Shown piece by piece: positions 26,831-35,561 of a DNA stretch of 64,000 nucleotides (its first letter is position 1; each line of letters begins with the position of its first letter). A program made the translations under genes and the position numbers. The notes under the pieces are model-generated. The model worked only from the letters and a program-made list of their open reading frames with translations. It was not told the origin of the DNA and did no database searches. Source of the stretch: an uncultured Clostridia bacterium (lineage in GTDB: Bacteria > Bacillota > Clostridia > TANB77 > UBA1234); assembly GCA_934149405.1 (NCBI GenBank), contig CAKPEV010000003.1, positions 1-64,000 of the forward strand, written 5' to 3'.

Positions 26831-28399
26831 ATGGAAAAATTTTTTGAAAAAACAATTTCTATAATTGGAATAATATCATGTGCGATTATATTTTTTATAA
26901 ATGTTTTTTGGGGGGCAAAGTTAGATAATTCTGAAATTGTAAAAATAAGCTCTTCAAATTTAGTTGATATAATTTTATCGTTACTTATGATTTGCACAAT
27001 TTTACTTTTTTCTAAAGCTTTATGCAAAATGTTTGAAAATAAACCTAAAATTAAAAAGATAATTTTTCTTTCGGTTATTGCTATTTTGTATTTGACAGTT
27101 CAAGTAGTATGGATAAATATAAGACATGCAACTCCATCATATGACCAAGAATTTGTGCTGACCATTGCTGAAAAAATGTATGATAATAAGTATGATGAAA
27201 TTGGAGAATGGCATGTTGATTATTTAGCTAAATGCCCACAACAAATTTCACTTTCATGGTTTTGGTCTAAACTATATAGGGTATTTGGAATTAGAAAAAT
27301 TTTGAATTTAGAATATATGAATGCAGTTTTAAATACATTGACTTTTATCGGAATTATATTAATTTCTAAACAACTTGGTAAAAAATATGAGATTAATGTT
27401 TTTAAAACGATGCTTACCTGTATTTCTTTTATATCACTTGCAATGTTTTCGACTTTTGTTTATGGCGATATACCAAGTATTACTTGTTGTGTGTATGCTG
27501 TATATTTTATAATGAAATATACAGAAACTAGGGAAATACAATATGCGATTTTATCATCTTTGCTTACTGCAATAGCAATTATTGTTAGAACTAATAGCTA
27601 TGTTTTTTTAATTGCAATAGTAATTTATTTATTATTAGATTTGCTTGCATTAGAAAAAAAGAGTATTTTAAAAAGTTTACTTGTTTTTGTTTGCGTAATA
27701 GCTTTTAGTATATTGCCGTCTGCAATAATAAAAAATAGTATTCAAAATAAATTGAATATTGATAAAGAAAGATCTTTACCTACGCTTGCTTATTTATATA
27801 TGGGAATGTCGGAATCTTATAAAGCAAATGGTTGGTATAATTTTAGTATAATGGAAATGACTTTTGATTCTAGAGAAGAAGCAAATGAAACATATAAGGA
27901 ATTAATAAATAATAGGTTTGAGTATTTTGAGAAAAATCCTACAATATTTTTAAAGTTTTATTTGGATAAAATTGCTTCTATGTGGGCAGAAAATACGTAT
28001 GCTGCAAGCTTATATAATAATTCGGCTTATTGTGGTGTTACAGCTGAATATTTTGACTTAGAAAATAGTAAAGAAAAAACAGAGTATTTGAATAAATGTG
28101 TTGATGACGCATACGAGCCGATTAGTATAGTGCAAAAGGGAGTAATTCTTTTTGTATTTGGTATGTCGATTAGAATATTATTTAAGTTTAGAAAAAATAT
28201 TTCAAAAGAAGTGTTGTTATTGGTTTTAATTTTTATGGGTGGATTTTTCTTTCATATATTGTGGGAGGCTAAGTCAAGATATATTTTACTATATATTGTG
28301 ATACTATTTCCTCTTGTGTCGATTAATGTACCAATTAAAAATTTTATAAATAAGAAAGGAGCAAAGCAAGATGAAGAGCAAAAAGAAAATATGGGTTAA
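26831..28399 (+). CDS. Multispanning glycosyltransferase-like membrane protein
   Basis: A 522-residue protein with about ten to twelve membrane segments. The loop after the second segment has ATPSYDQEFVLTIAEKMYD, where the acidic pair resembles the catalytic Asp/Glu loop of GT-C lipid-phosphate-sugar transferases. A late loop holds FHILWEAKSRYILLY, also typical of that superfamily. The start is taken at 26831 after GGAGGAG. It overlaps the next gene by 29 bases, so they are translationally coupled. The five genes from here to 34565 form one block. Sugar donor and acceptor are unknown; a polyprenyl-phosphate-linked sugar is inference from the superfamily. Confidence 0.7.
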   Translation: MEKFFEKTISIIGIISCAIIFFINVFWGAKLDNSEIVKISSSNLVDIILSLLMICTILLFSKALCKMFENKPKIKKIIFLSVIAILYLTVQVVWINIRHATPSYDQEFVLTIAEKMYDNKYDEIGEWHVDYLAKCPQQISLSWFWSKLYRVFGIRKILNLEYMNAVLNTLTFIGIILISKQLGKKYEINVFKTMLTCISFISLAMFSTFVYGDIPSITCCVYAVYFIMKYTETREIQYAILSSLLTAIAIIVRTNSYVFLIAIVIYLLLDLLALEKKSILKSLLVFVCVIAFSILPSAIIKNSIQNKLNIDKERSLPTLAYLYMGMSESYKANGWYNFSIMEMTFDSREEANETYKELINNRFEYFEKNPTIFLKFYLDKIASMWAENTYAASLYNNSAYCGVTAEYFDLENSKEKTEYLNKCVDDAYEPISIVQKGVILFVFGMSIRILFKFRKNISKEVLLLVLIFMGGFFFHILWEAKSRYILLYIVILFPLVSINVPIKNFINKKGAKQDEEQKENMG

Positions 28400-30902
28400 A
28401 ATTTCTTTGATTACTTTTCTTATTGTGATAGGAATTTTAATTTTTGCTAGTAATTCAAATGAAAAAATAAGTGTGGTATCTGAAACTTTTGAGAGTATTA
28501 ATTTGTGGAAGATATATGATTACGAACAAGATTATTTAAGTAATGATGTAAGTACTATAACTGTCGAAGATGTAGGATACAATGGAAAATCTCTTTGTAT
28601 TCGTAGTGAAGCATTAAATGATGCAAGGGTATATAAAAAACTAAGAGTTGAACCTAGTTCGTATTATAAAGTTTCGATAGATGCTTGTTCAGAAACTAAT
28701 GGAGAAGGAAAAGGTGCGAGTATATCGGCAATAGGTAGTGTACAAGCCTATGATATTGGTGATACCGATGGTATTTGGAAGAGCTATGAGATGTTTTTTC
28801 AAACGACAAGTTTGCAAGACGTGATTGAACTTAGTTTTGGATTGGGTGGATATTCTAGTGTTTCTGAAGGGTATGCTTTTTATGATAATTTGAAAATTGA
28901 AAAGGTTGAATATTTACCGATTAATAAAACTGCTATTATATTTACTGATGCATATGAAAACACAGATACTACTGTTGAAAAAACAGAAGACAAAATTTCT
29001 AAAGCAATTTTTGTTGTTTGTGTTATTTTATTACTAGCATTGGCCATATTTGTTGAAAAAAAGTTAAATTCAGAAGTTGAAGAATATAATTTTGAAAAGA
29101 AAGATTTTATTGTTGTCTCAATACTTACTATAATTTGTGCGTGTGTTTCTTTTTATAAGTTAGGTGATATGAAGATGGCATCAAATTATTGGAAAGCAGG
29201 AAAGTCTGGTGAGTATGTAACTGTTGAGTTTGAGAGTGAAGTTAATCTTGACGAAATAGCATATCTTGGAAATGTGCCGACAGGTGGATACTATAAAGTT
29301 TCTTTTTCAAAAGATAATGAAAATTATACTAATTGGATAACTTTAGGTGAGACCGAAGAAACAGCAACATCTTTAAAAAAGCCTAAGACAGCATTTTTTG
29401 AGTGGCATTATGAAAAGCTTTTAAATATTGAGTGCAAATATGTGAAAATTGAGGCAATAGAACCCAATTGGGCAATAAATGAAATTGCATTTTTTAATAA
29501 AAATAATGAAAATAAATATGAAATTATTCCTTTAGAAGTTATAGATTTTTATTATACGGAAAAATCTGATGGTACACCGGAGATGCTTTTTGATGAACAA
29601 GATTTAGTGCCAGAATATAGAACTTATATGAATGGAACGTATTTTGATGAGGTATATTTTCCAAGGACAGCTTATGAACAATTAAAAGGTTGGAGTGTTT
29701 ATGAGATAACTCATCCACCTTTTGGAAAGATTTTAATGTCTTTAGGTATATTGATTTTTGGAATGAATCCGTTTGGCTGGAGGTTCATGGGGACGTTGGC
29801 AGGAGTTTTAATAGTACCGCTTATGTATATTTTTGCCATGAAACTTTTTAAAAATAGAAAATATGCTATTATTTCAACATTTATTATTATGCTTGATTTT
29901 ATGAGATTGTCGCATAGTAGACTTGCAACAATTGATTCATTTGCAACTTTATTTGTACTTTCTATGTATTTCTTTATGTTTAACTATTTTTTGAGTATTC
30001 CTAATTTTTTGAAAAAGGATAAGAAAAATTTTGAAGAATATGATTTTGAAAGTGAAGAACATAGAAAAAGGTATAAGAAATCTTTAAAATCGTTATTGCT
30101 TTGTGGTATTATGTTTGGCTTTGGTGCTGCAACAAAGTGGACTTGTATATATTCTGGTGCAGGACTTGCCTTTGTATTTTTTATGAAGAATTTTTCTGAA
30201 TTTATGCAAGTTAGAAAAGTGAAAAAAGCAACAAAGAAGTGGCTTTTAAAAGATTTCTTGCCAACATGTCTTTGGTGTGTTCTTTTTTTTGTTATCATAC
30301 CAATAACGATATATACATTATCGTATACTGTGTACTTGCCATCGAATTCAAACAAATCACTGATTGAAATTGTTTTGGAAAATCAAGAATATATGTACAA
30401 CTATCATAGCAAATTAACAGCTACACACCCATATGAATCTAAATGGTACACATGGCCATTAGATATAAGACCTATATGGATTTACGGTGATTATAGTTTA
30501 GCTAATGGATATGCTTCAACAATAGCTTCTTTTGGTAATCCTGCAATATGGTGTGTTTCAACAATTGCAATTTTTGTTTCGATTTTTTATACGATAAGAG
30601 ATAAAGATAAAGTAGGATTGTTATTAATAGTTGCATATGCTTTTCAATATATACCTTGGATGCTTACAACTAGATGTACATTTATATATGCGTATTTTAC
30701 ACCGATACCATATGCAATATTGCTATTAGTTTATTGTTTTAAAAAGTTTAAATGGAAAAACAAATTCACCAAAATTTTATTAGCAATATATTTGTTAATA
30801 GTTTTAGTAGTGTTTATAAAGTTTTATCCAGTAATAAGTGGAATACCAGTTAATAAAGAATATATAAATTCACTAAAATGGTTCGAAACGTGGACATTTT
30901 AA
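28371..30902 (+). CDS. Protein O-mannosyltransferase-like protein (PMT/GT39) with extra lectin-like domains
   Basis: An 843-residue membrane protein. It starts with a membrane anchor (about residues 8-26), a carbohydrate-binding-like beta domain (about 35-180, FESINLWKIYDYE ... SYYKVSIDACSE), a second membrane segment (about 212-230) and a discoidin-like domain (about 265-380). The PMT core follows with FDEVYFPRTAYEQ, the signature THPPFGKILMSLG and HSRLATIDSF. GT39 enzymes move mannose from polyprenyl-phosphate-mannose to Ser/Thr of secreted proteins. The Thr-rich linkers of the two surface proteins upstream are obvious candidate acceptors (inference). The first beta domain is repeated as a separate protein at 32116-32838. 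AAGGAGC precedes the ATG. Confidence 0.82.
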   Translation: MKSKKKIWVKISLITFLIVIGILIFASNSNEKISVVSETFESINLWKIYDYEQDYLSNDVSTITVEDVGYNGKSLCIRSEALNDARVYKKLRVEPSSYYKVSIDACSETNGEGKGASISAIGSVQAYDIGDTDGIWKSYEMFFQTTSLQDVIELSFGLGGYSSVSEGYAFYDNLKIEKVEYLPINKTAIIFTDAYENTDTTVEKTEDKISKAIFVVCVILLLALAIFVEKKLNSEVEEYNFEKKDFIVVSILTIICACVSFYKLGDMKMASNYWKAGKSGEYVTVEFESEVNLDEIAYLGNVPTGGYYKVSFSKDNENYTNWITLGETEETATSLKKPKTAFFEWHYEKLLNIECKYVKIEAIEPNWAINEIAFFNKNNENKYEIIPLEVIDFYYTEKSDGTPEMLFDEQDLVPEYRTYMNGTYFDEVYFPRTAYEQLKGWSVYEITHPPFGKILMSLGILIFGMNPFGWRFMGTLAGVLIVPLMYIFAMKLFKNRKYAIISTFIIMLDFMRLSHSRLATIDSFATLFVLSMYFFMFNYFLSIPNFLKKDKKNFEEYDFESEEHRKRYKKSLKSLLLCGIMFGFGAATKWTCIYSGAGLAFVFFMKNFSEFMQVRKVKKATKKWLLKDFLPTCLWCVLFFVIIPITIYTLSYTVYLPSNSNKSLIEIVLENQEYMYNYHSKLTATHPYESKWYTWPLDIRPIWIYGDYSLANGYASTIASFGNPAIWCVSTIAIFVSIFYTIRDKDKVGLLLIVAYAFQYIPWMLTTRCTFIYAYFTPIPYAILLLVYCFKKFKWKNKFTKILLAIYLLIVLVVFIKFYPVISGIPVNKEYINSLKWFETWTF

Positions 30903-30914
30903 AAGGAGGAAAAT

Positions 30915-32123
30915 ATGTTACAAAAACTAAGAATAAAATTGTTTGATTTTATAACTAAATATAGAAAAATATTTTTTGTAATTGTTATAACGTTTATAGC
31001 TTTTGCTATAAGATTGCAATCTATAAAAAATTTATCTGGTGATATGGCTTGGGATTTAAATTCGTGGTTTAATGAGCTAAAAGCTAATGGAGGACTATTG
31101 GCATTAAAAAATAGTATTGGGAATTATAATATTCCATATTTGGTTATAATGGCACTTTTAACGTATTTGCCTATAGAATATTTTATATCTATAAAAGCAG
31201 TTTCTATCATTTTTGATTATATATTAGCCATAAGTGTAGCTTTTTTAGTGAAAGAGTTGCTAAAAGGAAAGAAGAATGCAAATGATTTGGCTGTACTTGC
31301 ATATGGATTGATTTTAATTCTTCCTATAGTTTTTATTAATTCGGCTGATTGGGGACAATGCGATTCGATATATGCTACATTTTCAGTTATTTCACTTATA
31401 TTTTTAATGAAAGGAAAATATTTTAAATCGTTTGTATTTTTGGGAATTGCATTTGCTTTTAAATTGCAAGCTGTATTTATTTTGCCTGTTTATATTTTTG
31501 CATATGTGAAAAATAAGAAGTTCCCTATTGCATATTTTTTATTGATCCCAATAGTTAATTTGTTGTTATGTTCTCCTGCAATTATAGCAGGTAGAGATTT
31601 TAAAGAAGTTGCTTTACTTTATATAGAGCAAGCAAACACCTATAAAGGTTTTATTAATTTGAACTCGCCATCATTTTATAATTTGCTTTTGAAAACAGCA
31701 GATAATAAAATGACATATGCACCAAATGATAATCTTGGTACGATGATGGTAATTACAACTATAGCTTTTTTTGGTGTTATAGCATATGGTCTTTTACAGA
31801 CGAAAGAAAAATTTGATAAAAAAGCTATATTATCTTTTGTGCTTTTATCAATAATGATATGTAATTTCTTTCTTCCAGGAATGCATGAAAGATATGGATA
31901 TGTCGCAGAAGTTTTAAGTGTTGTTTATTTTATTGTAAATAAAAAAGATATATATTTGCCAGTTGCTTTAAATGCAATGACATTAATAGAATATTCGAAT
32001 TTTATATACACTGGTACAGCAATATCTAATTCGACTCTTTCTATATTCTATTTGATTGTATTGACGATATTTGCACAATCAACTTTGAAAAAATATATAA
32101 AAGTGGAGGATGAAGATGAATAA
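30915..32123 (+). CDS. GT-C membrane mannosyltransferase-like protein
   Basis: A 402-residue protein with about ten membrane segments. The loop GDMAWDLNSWFNELK after the first segment and the motif NSADWGQCDSIYA resemble Gpi18/PIG-V-type and GT87-like mannosyltransferases. PGMHERYGYVAEV near the C terminus is another recurrent motif in that group. Function by family would be transfer of a sugar from polyprenyl-phosphate-sugar outside the cell. AAAGGAGGAAAAT precedes the ATG, 12 bases after the PMT-like gene, and the stop overlaps the next start. Confidence 0.72.
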   Translation: MLQKLRIKLFDFITKYRKIFFVIVITFIAFAIRLQSIKNLSGDMAWDLNSWFNELKANGGLLALKNSIGNYNIPYLVIMALLTYLPIEYFISIKAVSIIFDYILAISVAFLVKELLKGKKNANDLAVLAYGLILILPIVFINSADWGQCDSIYATFSVISLIFLMKGKYFKSFVFLGIAFAFKLQAVFILPVYIFAYVKNKKFPIAYFLLIPIVNLLLCSPAIIAGRDFKEVALLYIEQANTYKGFINLNSPSFYNLLLKTADNKMTYAPNDNLGTMMVITTIAFFGVIAYGLLQTKEKFDKKAILSFVLLSIMICNFFLPGMHERYGYVAEVLSVVYFIVNKKDIYLPVALNAMTLIEYSNFIYTGTAISNSTLSIFYLIVLTIFAQSTLKKYIKVEDEDE

Positions 32124-32838
32124 GTTGAAAAATAAAAAGAAATTAATAGTGATACTTGTAATTGTAGTACTAGTTATTCTTATTATTTGTCTTCAAATAA
32201 TAAGAAGTTTTAAAAAAGCAGATGCAAAGCCAAGTGTTAGTGTTATAGAAAATGGAGATAGATACGAAGAACCATTTGAAAATCTAGATAATTGGAGCAT
32301 ATATGATGAAAATGAAACAAATAAAACAGATGGTACGAATATTTTTATTGGTGATAATGGATATGACGGAAAATGCGTTTACTTTTCTGGAGATACAAAA
32401 AATGATGCTAGAATTCACAGAATAATAGAAGTAAAACCAGATTCATATTACAAAATTACAGTAATGGCAAAATTTTTGCCGTATAAAGATTTTGTGTTAG
32501 CATGTGTTTCTTCGATGAATTCAACTGTATCGTATCCTATAACAAATAGTTTTACAGGTTGGAAAGAGTTTGAAATATACATAAATACAGAGAAAGAACA
32601 AAGCGAGTTAGACTTAAGCATAGGATTAGGAAACTATGAAGAGAAAAGTGCCGGAATAGTGTGTTTTGATAATTTTACAATTGAAAAAGTTAAATATGTT
32701 CCGCTTGAAAGCAATACTATAAATTTAATTGATAACAACATTAGCAGTTCAAGCTTTTTAGATGCCAGTGATATAGAAATAAAAATTGTCTATGTTATTA
32801 TTGCGATAATAATATTTGCAATTATATTATTTTTATAG
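32116..32838 (+). CDS. Bitopic membrane protein with the beta domain of the PMT-like enzyme
   Basis: A 240-residue protein with membrane segments at both ends (about residues 10-30 and 220-238) and a beta-sandwich-like domain between. Its core (PFENLDNWSIYDENET, NDARIHRIIEVKPDSYYKI) clearly parallels the N-terminal domain of the PMT-like protein at 28371-30902 (FESINLWKIYDYEQ, NDARVYKKLRVEPSSYYKV). It may bind glycan or the acceptor protein and act as an accessory subunit; that is inference. The Met at 32116 is chosen since GGAGG abuts the ATG at 32110. It overlaps the end of the preceding gene by 8 bases. Confidence 0.72.
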   Translation: MNKLKNKKKLIVILVIVVLVILIICLQIIRSFKKADAKPSVSVIENGDRYEEPFENLDNWSIYDENETNKTDGTNIFIGDNGYDGKCVYFSGDTKNDARIHRIIEVKPDSYYKITVMAKFLPYKDFVLACVSSMNSTVSYPITNSFTGWKEFEIYINTEKEQSELDLSIGLGNYEEKSAGIVCFDNFTIEKVKYVPLESNTINLIDNNISSSSFLDASDIEIKIVYVIIAIIIFAIILFL

Positions 32839-32858
32839 GATATAAAAGGTGATTATAT

Positions 32859-34565
32859 ATGGACGAATTGAATAAGGTGTTTTTTATATTGGTAATAATA
32901 ATGTGCGTACTATCTTTGTTAAATTCAATTATAAAAATATATAATAGGATAGCAGAGAAAAAAGGAAAGAAGAAATTATTTTGCTTTAATGAGGACATTG
33001 AGCAAATTAGCGATAAAAAATATAGGGCTTTACTTATTACAATTTTATTGTTGGGACTTTTTATAAGGACATGGAAATTTGGAATAATACCAGCAGGTTT
33101 TAATCAGGATGGTGCTTTTTCAGCAGTAGATGGAAAGGCACTCGCAGATTATGGGACAGATAGATATGGCACGTTTATGCCGGCTCATTTGTATGGTTGG
33201 GGATATAGTCAAATGTCTTCACTGTTATCATATTTAATCGCTATTTTGGTTAAGCTTTTTGGATTGAATGAAATAACGGCGAGATTACCATTACTTATAT
33301 TTAGTATGATTGGTGCCACTTGTTTTTCTTTACTTATGAAAGATTCTTTTGGAAAGAGAGTGGGATTAATTTCAGCATTTTTAGTTTGTATTAATCCATG
33401 GCACTTTTTACAAAGTAGGTGGGCATTAGACTGTAATCTGTTTGCACATTTTTTTATAATTGGTGTATATTTCTTTAACAAAGGTTTGAATGCTAAAAAA
33501 CGTTATATATACATATCGATGATATTTTTTGCCCTGTCTATGTATAGCTATGGAGTTGCAATTTATACGATTCCTTTTTTCTTGGCTATCGCTTGTTTAT
33601 ATTATATGATAAGAAAGAAATTGAAAATAAAAGAAGTTGCGATTTCAGCGCTAGTATATCTATTAATAGCATGGCCTTTCATAGCAACAATGGCAATCAA
33701 TTATTTCAAGATTGACACAATAAAGCTCCCGTTTGTAACACTTCAATATTTTCCCGAAAGTGTACGTGCTAGTGATATATTATTTTTTTGTAACAATCCA
33801 AAACAACAGATTATAAGTAATATGAAATCATTAATAAATATTATTATCTTTCAAAAAAATGATTGGATATTTAACGGAATGCCTGGTTTTGCAACACTGT
33901 ATACTTTTACGATGCCATTTTTCTTTTTAGGATTTATTGAATTATTTAGAAATAAAGAATGCAAAAGTAAAGGACTGTTTATAATTGCATTAGCTACTGG
34001 TATATGGTGTGGCTTAATAACTAATGATGTTAATATCAGTCGTATTAATGTTATATACTATGAAATAATGATGTTTATGGCATTAGGAATATATTTTACG
34101 ATACGTGAAATAAGATACATCAAATATATAGATTTGTGTATGTGGCTGGTAGCTGGAGCAATGCTGATTAATACATATTTTGGAGATTATACCGAGAGTG
34201 TTGCGAGAGAATTTAGGTATGGATTTGGCGAGGCAGTAAAAATTGTTGAAGAAATGGATGTAGACAAAATTTACGTTACAGCAGATAATTATAATTCGCT
34301 AGATGCAAGTAGGGCGCTGTTAATGTTTTATACCAAAATGGATGCAAAATATTTTCAAGGAAAAACTAATATTTCAAATGGAAAGGAACTTTTGCCATAC
34401 AATGAAAGATATAAGTACTATACAAGTGTTGGAAGTATAAAATATAGAGATTTAGAAGATAAAAAAGTAGCATATATTATAAAATCATCAGAAAAATATT
34501 TTTTTGACACAGAAAAATTCAAAATACAAGAATTTGGTAATTACGCATTAGTGACTAAAAAGTAG
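32859..34565 (+). CDS. GT39/ArnT-like membrane glycosyltransferase
   Basis: A 568-residue protein with about twelve membrane segments followed by a soluble C-terminal domain (about residues 460-568). The first loop contains PAGFNQDGAFSAVDGKALAD, the acidic donor-binding loop seen in GT39/GT83 enzymes, and a second conserved stretch INPWHFLQSRWALDCNLF matches the SR-xxLD region of that superfamily. AAAAGGTGATTATAT precedes the ATG. It is the last gene of the glycosylation block; the T-box promoter starts just after it. Substrates unknown. Confidence 0.78.
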   Translation: MDELNKVFFILVIIMCVLSLLNSIIKIYNRIAEKKGKKKLFCFNEDIEQISDKKYRALLITILLLGLFIRTWKFGIIPAGFNQDGAFSAVDGKALADYGTDRYGTFMPAHLYGWGYSQMSSLLSYLIAILVKLFGLNEITARLPLLIFSMIGATCFSLLMKDSFGKRVGLISAFLVCINPWHFLQSRWALDCNLFAHFFIIGVYFFNKGLNAKKRYIYISMIFFALSMYSYGVAIYTIPFFLAIACLYYMIRKKLKIKEVAISALVYLLIAWPFIATMAINYFKIDTIKLPFVTLQYFPESVRASDILFFCNNPKQQIISNMKSLINIIIFQKNDWIFNGMPGFATLYTFTMPFFFLGFIELFRNKECKSKGLFIIALATGIWCGLITNDVNISRINVIYYEIMMFMALGIYFTIREIRYIKYIDLCMWLVAGAMLINTYFGDYTESVAREFRYGFGEAVKIVEEMDVDKIYVTADNYNSLDASRALLMFYTKMDAKYFQGKTNISNGKELLPYNERYKYYTSVGSIKYRDLEDKKVAYIIKSSEKYFFDTEKFKIQEFGNYALVTKK

Positions 34566-34574
34566 TTTTATCTC

Positions 34575-34602
34575 TTTACATTTCCATAATATGTGATATA
34601 CT
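34575..34602 (+). promoter_or_regulatory. Promoter of the T-box operon
   Basis: TTTACA (34575-34580), 16 bases, TATACT (34597-34602). Confidence 0.6.
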
Positions 34603-34611
34603 ATAACTAGT

Positions 34612-34867
34612 TTTGAGAGTAATAAAAACTATTATAAAGGAGAGTAAGTTTATTAAAAGCTTTAGAGAGTGAAACATTTGCTGAAAGTTTCATAGCTAGT
34701 AGATAAGCCGAAAATCACCTTTTATGTTGCAAAACAGAAACAAGAGTAAGTTTTGCCGGATTGGTCTTCACGTTATAGAAGAACGCATATGTTAGTATGT
34801 AGGTGGTATAGCAAAGAGCTTAAGCACTTTGTCCGAAGGTAACTTTAGGGCAAGGTGCTTTTTGTTT
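34612..34867 (+). promoter_or_regulatory. T-box riboswitch, isoleucine specifier (ATC)
   Basis: The leader shows T-box features in order: AGAGAGTGA at the stem I base, the apical GCTGAAAG, a specifier loop GAAAATCACC with ATC at 34714-34716 pointing to tRNA-Ile, the T-box sequence TGTAGGTGGTATAGC (34798-34812) and an intrinsic terminator with arms 34822-34834 and 34848-34859 followed by T. Uncharged tRNA-Ile would pair with the specifier and the T-box and prevent termination. ileS is the expected target, but two toxin-antitoxin genes lie between leader and ileS. Confidence 0.9.
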
Positions 34868-34904
34868 TGAGAAAATTAAAATTTTTAGAAAAGGGGGCGT
34901 AGCC

Positions 34905-35213
34905 ATGAGCAGTAAAGTATATACCTTAGAGGAAATAAAAGAAATACTGAAGAAAATTATGATAAATTTTCCGGTTGAGAGTGTCGTGCTATTTGGTTCT
35001 TATGCTAAAAACTTGGCAAATGAAAATAGTGACCTAGATTTTGTAATAGATACGAAAGAGACTTTAATAGGTTTTAAATTATATAGTTTAATTACTAAGA
35101 TAGAAGAGGCATTTCAAAAACAAGTTGATGCATTTGAAAAAGCAGAGATTATAGATAATTCGAAAATAGCAGAAGAGATTAAGAAAACGGGGGTGATTGT
35201 ATATGAAAGATAA
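34905..35213 (+). CDS. mntA: MntA-type nucleotidyltransferase antitoxin
   Basis: A 102-residue minimal nucleotidyltransferase. It has the family motif GS-x10-DxD exactly: GS at about residues 31-32 and DLD at 43-45. In MntA-HepT modules this enzyme inactivates the HEPN toxin by adding AMP units to a tyrosine. AAGGGGGCG precedes the ATG. Its stop overlaps the start of the partner gene by 11 bases. The pair lies between an isoleucine T-box and ileS, so transcription probably rises when charged tRNA-Ile is scarce. A DNA-repair-like nucleotidyltransferase role is less likely given the partner. Confidence 0.9.
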   Translation: MSSKVYTLEEIKEILKKIMINFPVESVVLFGSYAKNLANENSDLDFVIDTKETLIGFKLYSLITKIEEAFQKQVDAFEKAEIIDNSKIAEEIKKTGVIVYER

Positions 35214-35559
35214 AGAGTACATATCACTCGAAAAAATAATTGAATATATTGAAAGAGCAAAAAGATATACAAAAGGATATACATTTGAAATGTTTACAGA
35301 AGATGAGAAAACAAGAGATGCTACAGTTTTTGCAATTAGCCAAATTGGAGAGCTTATAAAAAATATATCAAAAGAGCTAATGGATAAATATGATTTTATA
35401 GAATGGAATATGATAAAAGGACTTAGAAATAGAATTGTTCATGATTATGAGGGAATAAACTTAAAAAGTATTTGGTATGTTATAAACAACGATTTAAGCA
35501 CATTAGAAGATGATATAAGAAAAATAATTGCTTTAGAATTAAATAAAAAGGAGGAATAA
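35203..35559 (+). CDS. hepT: HepT-type HEPN toxin (RNase)
   Basis: A 118-residue helical HEPN protein (DUF86 type). The motif R-x4-H-x-Y is present as RNRIVHDY (about residues 75-82): Arg and His are the RNase active site in this family and Tyr is the residue modified by MntA. Its presence suggests an active toxin. The ATG at 35203 follows GGGGGTGAT; an upstream TTG is less likely. It is translationally coupled to mntA and ends 2 bases before the ileS start, with the ileS ribosome binding site inside its last codons, so all three genes are one operon. Confidence 0.9.
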   Translation: MKDKEYISLEKIIEYIERAKRYTKGYTFEMFTEDEKTRDATVFAISQIGELIKNISKELMDKYDFIEWNMIKGLRNRIVHDYEGINLKSIWYVINNDLSTLEDDIRKIIALELNKKEE

Positions 35560-35561
35560 AA

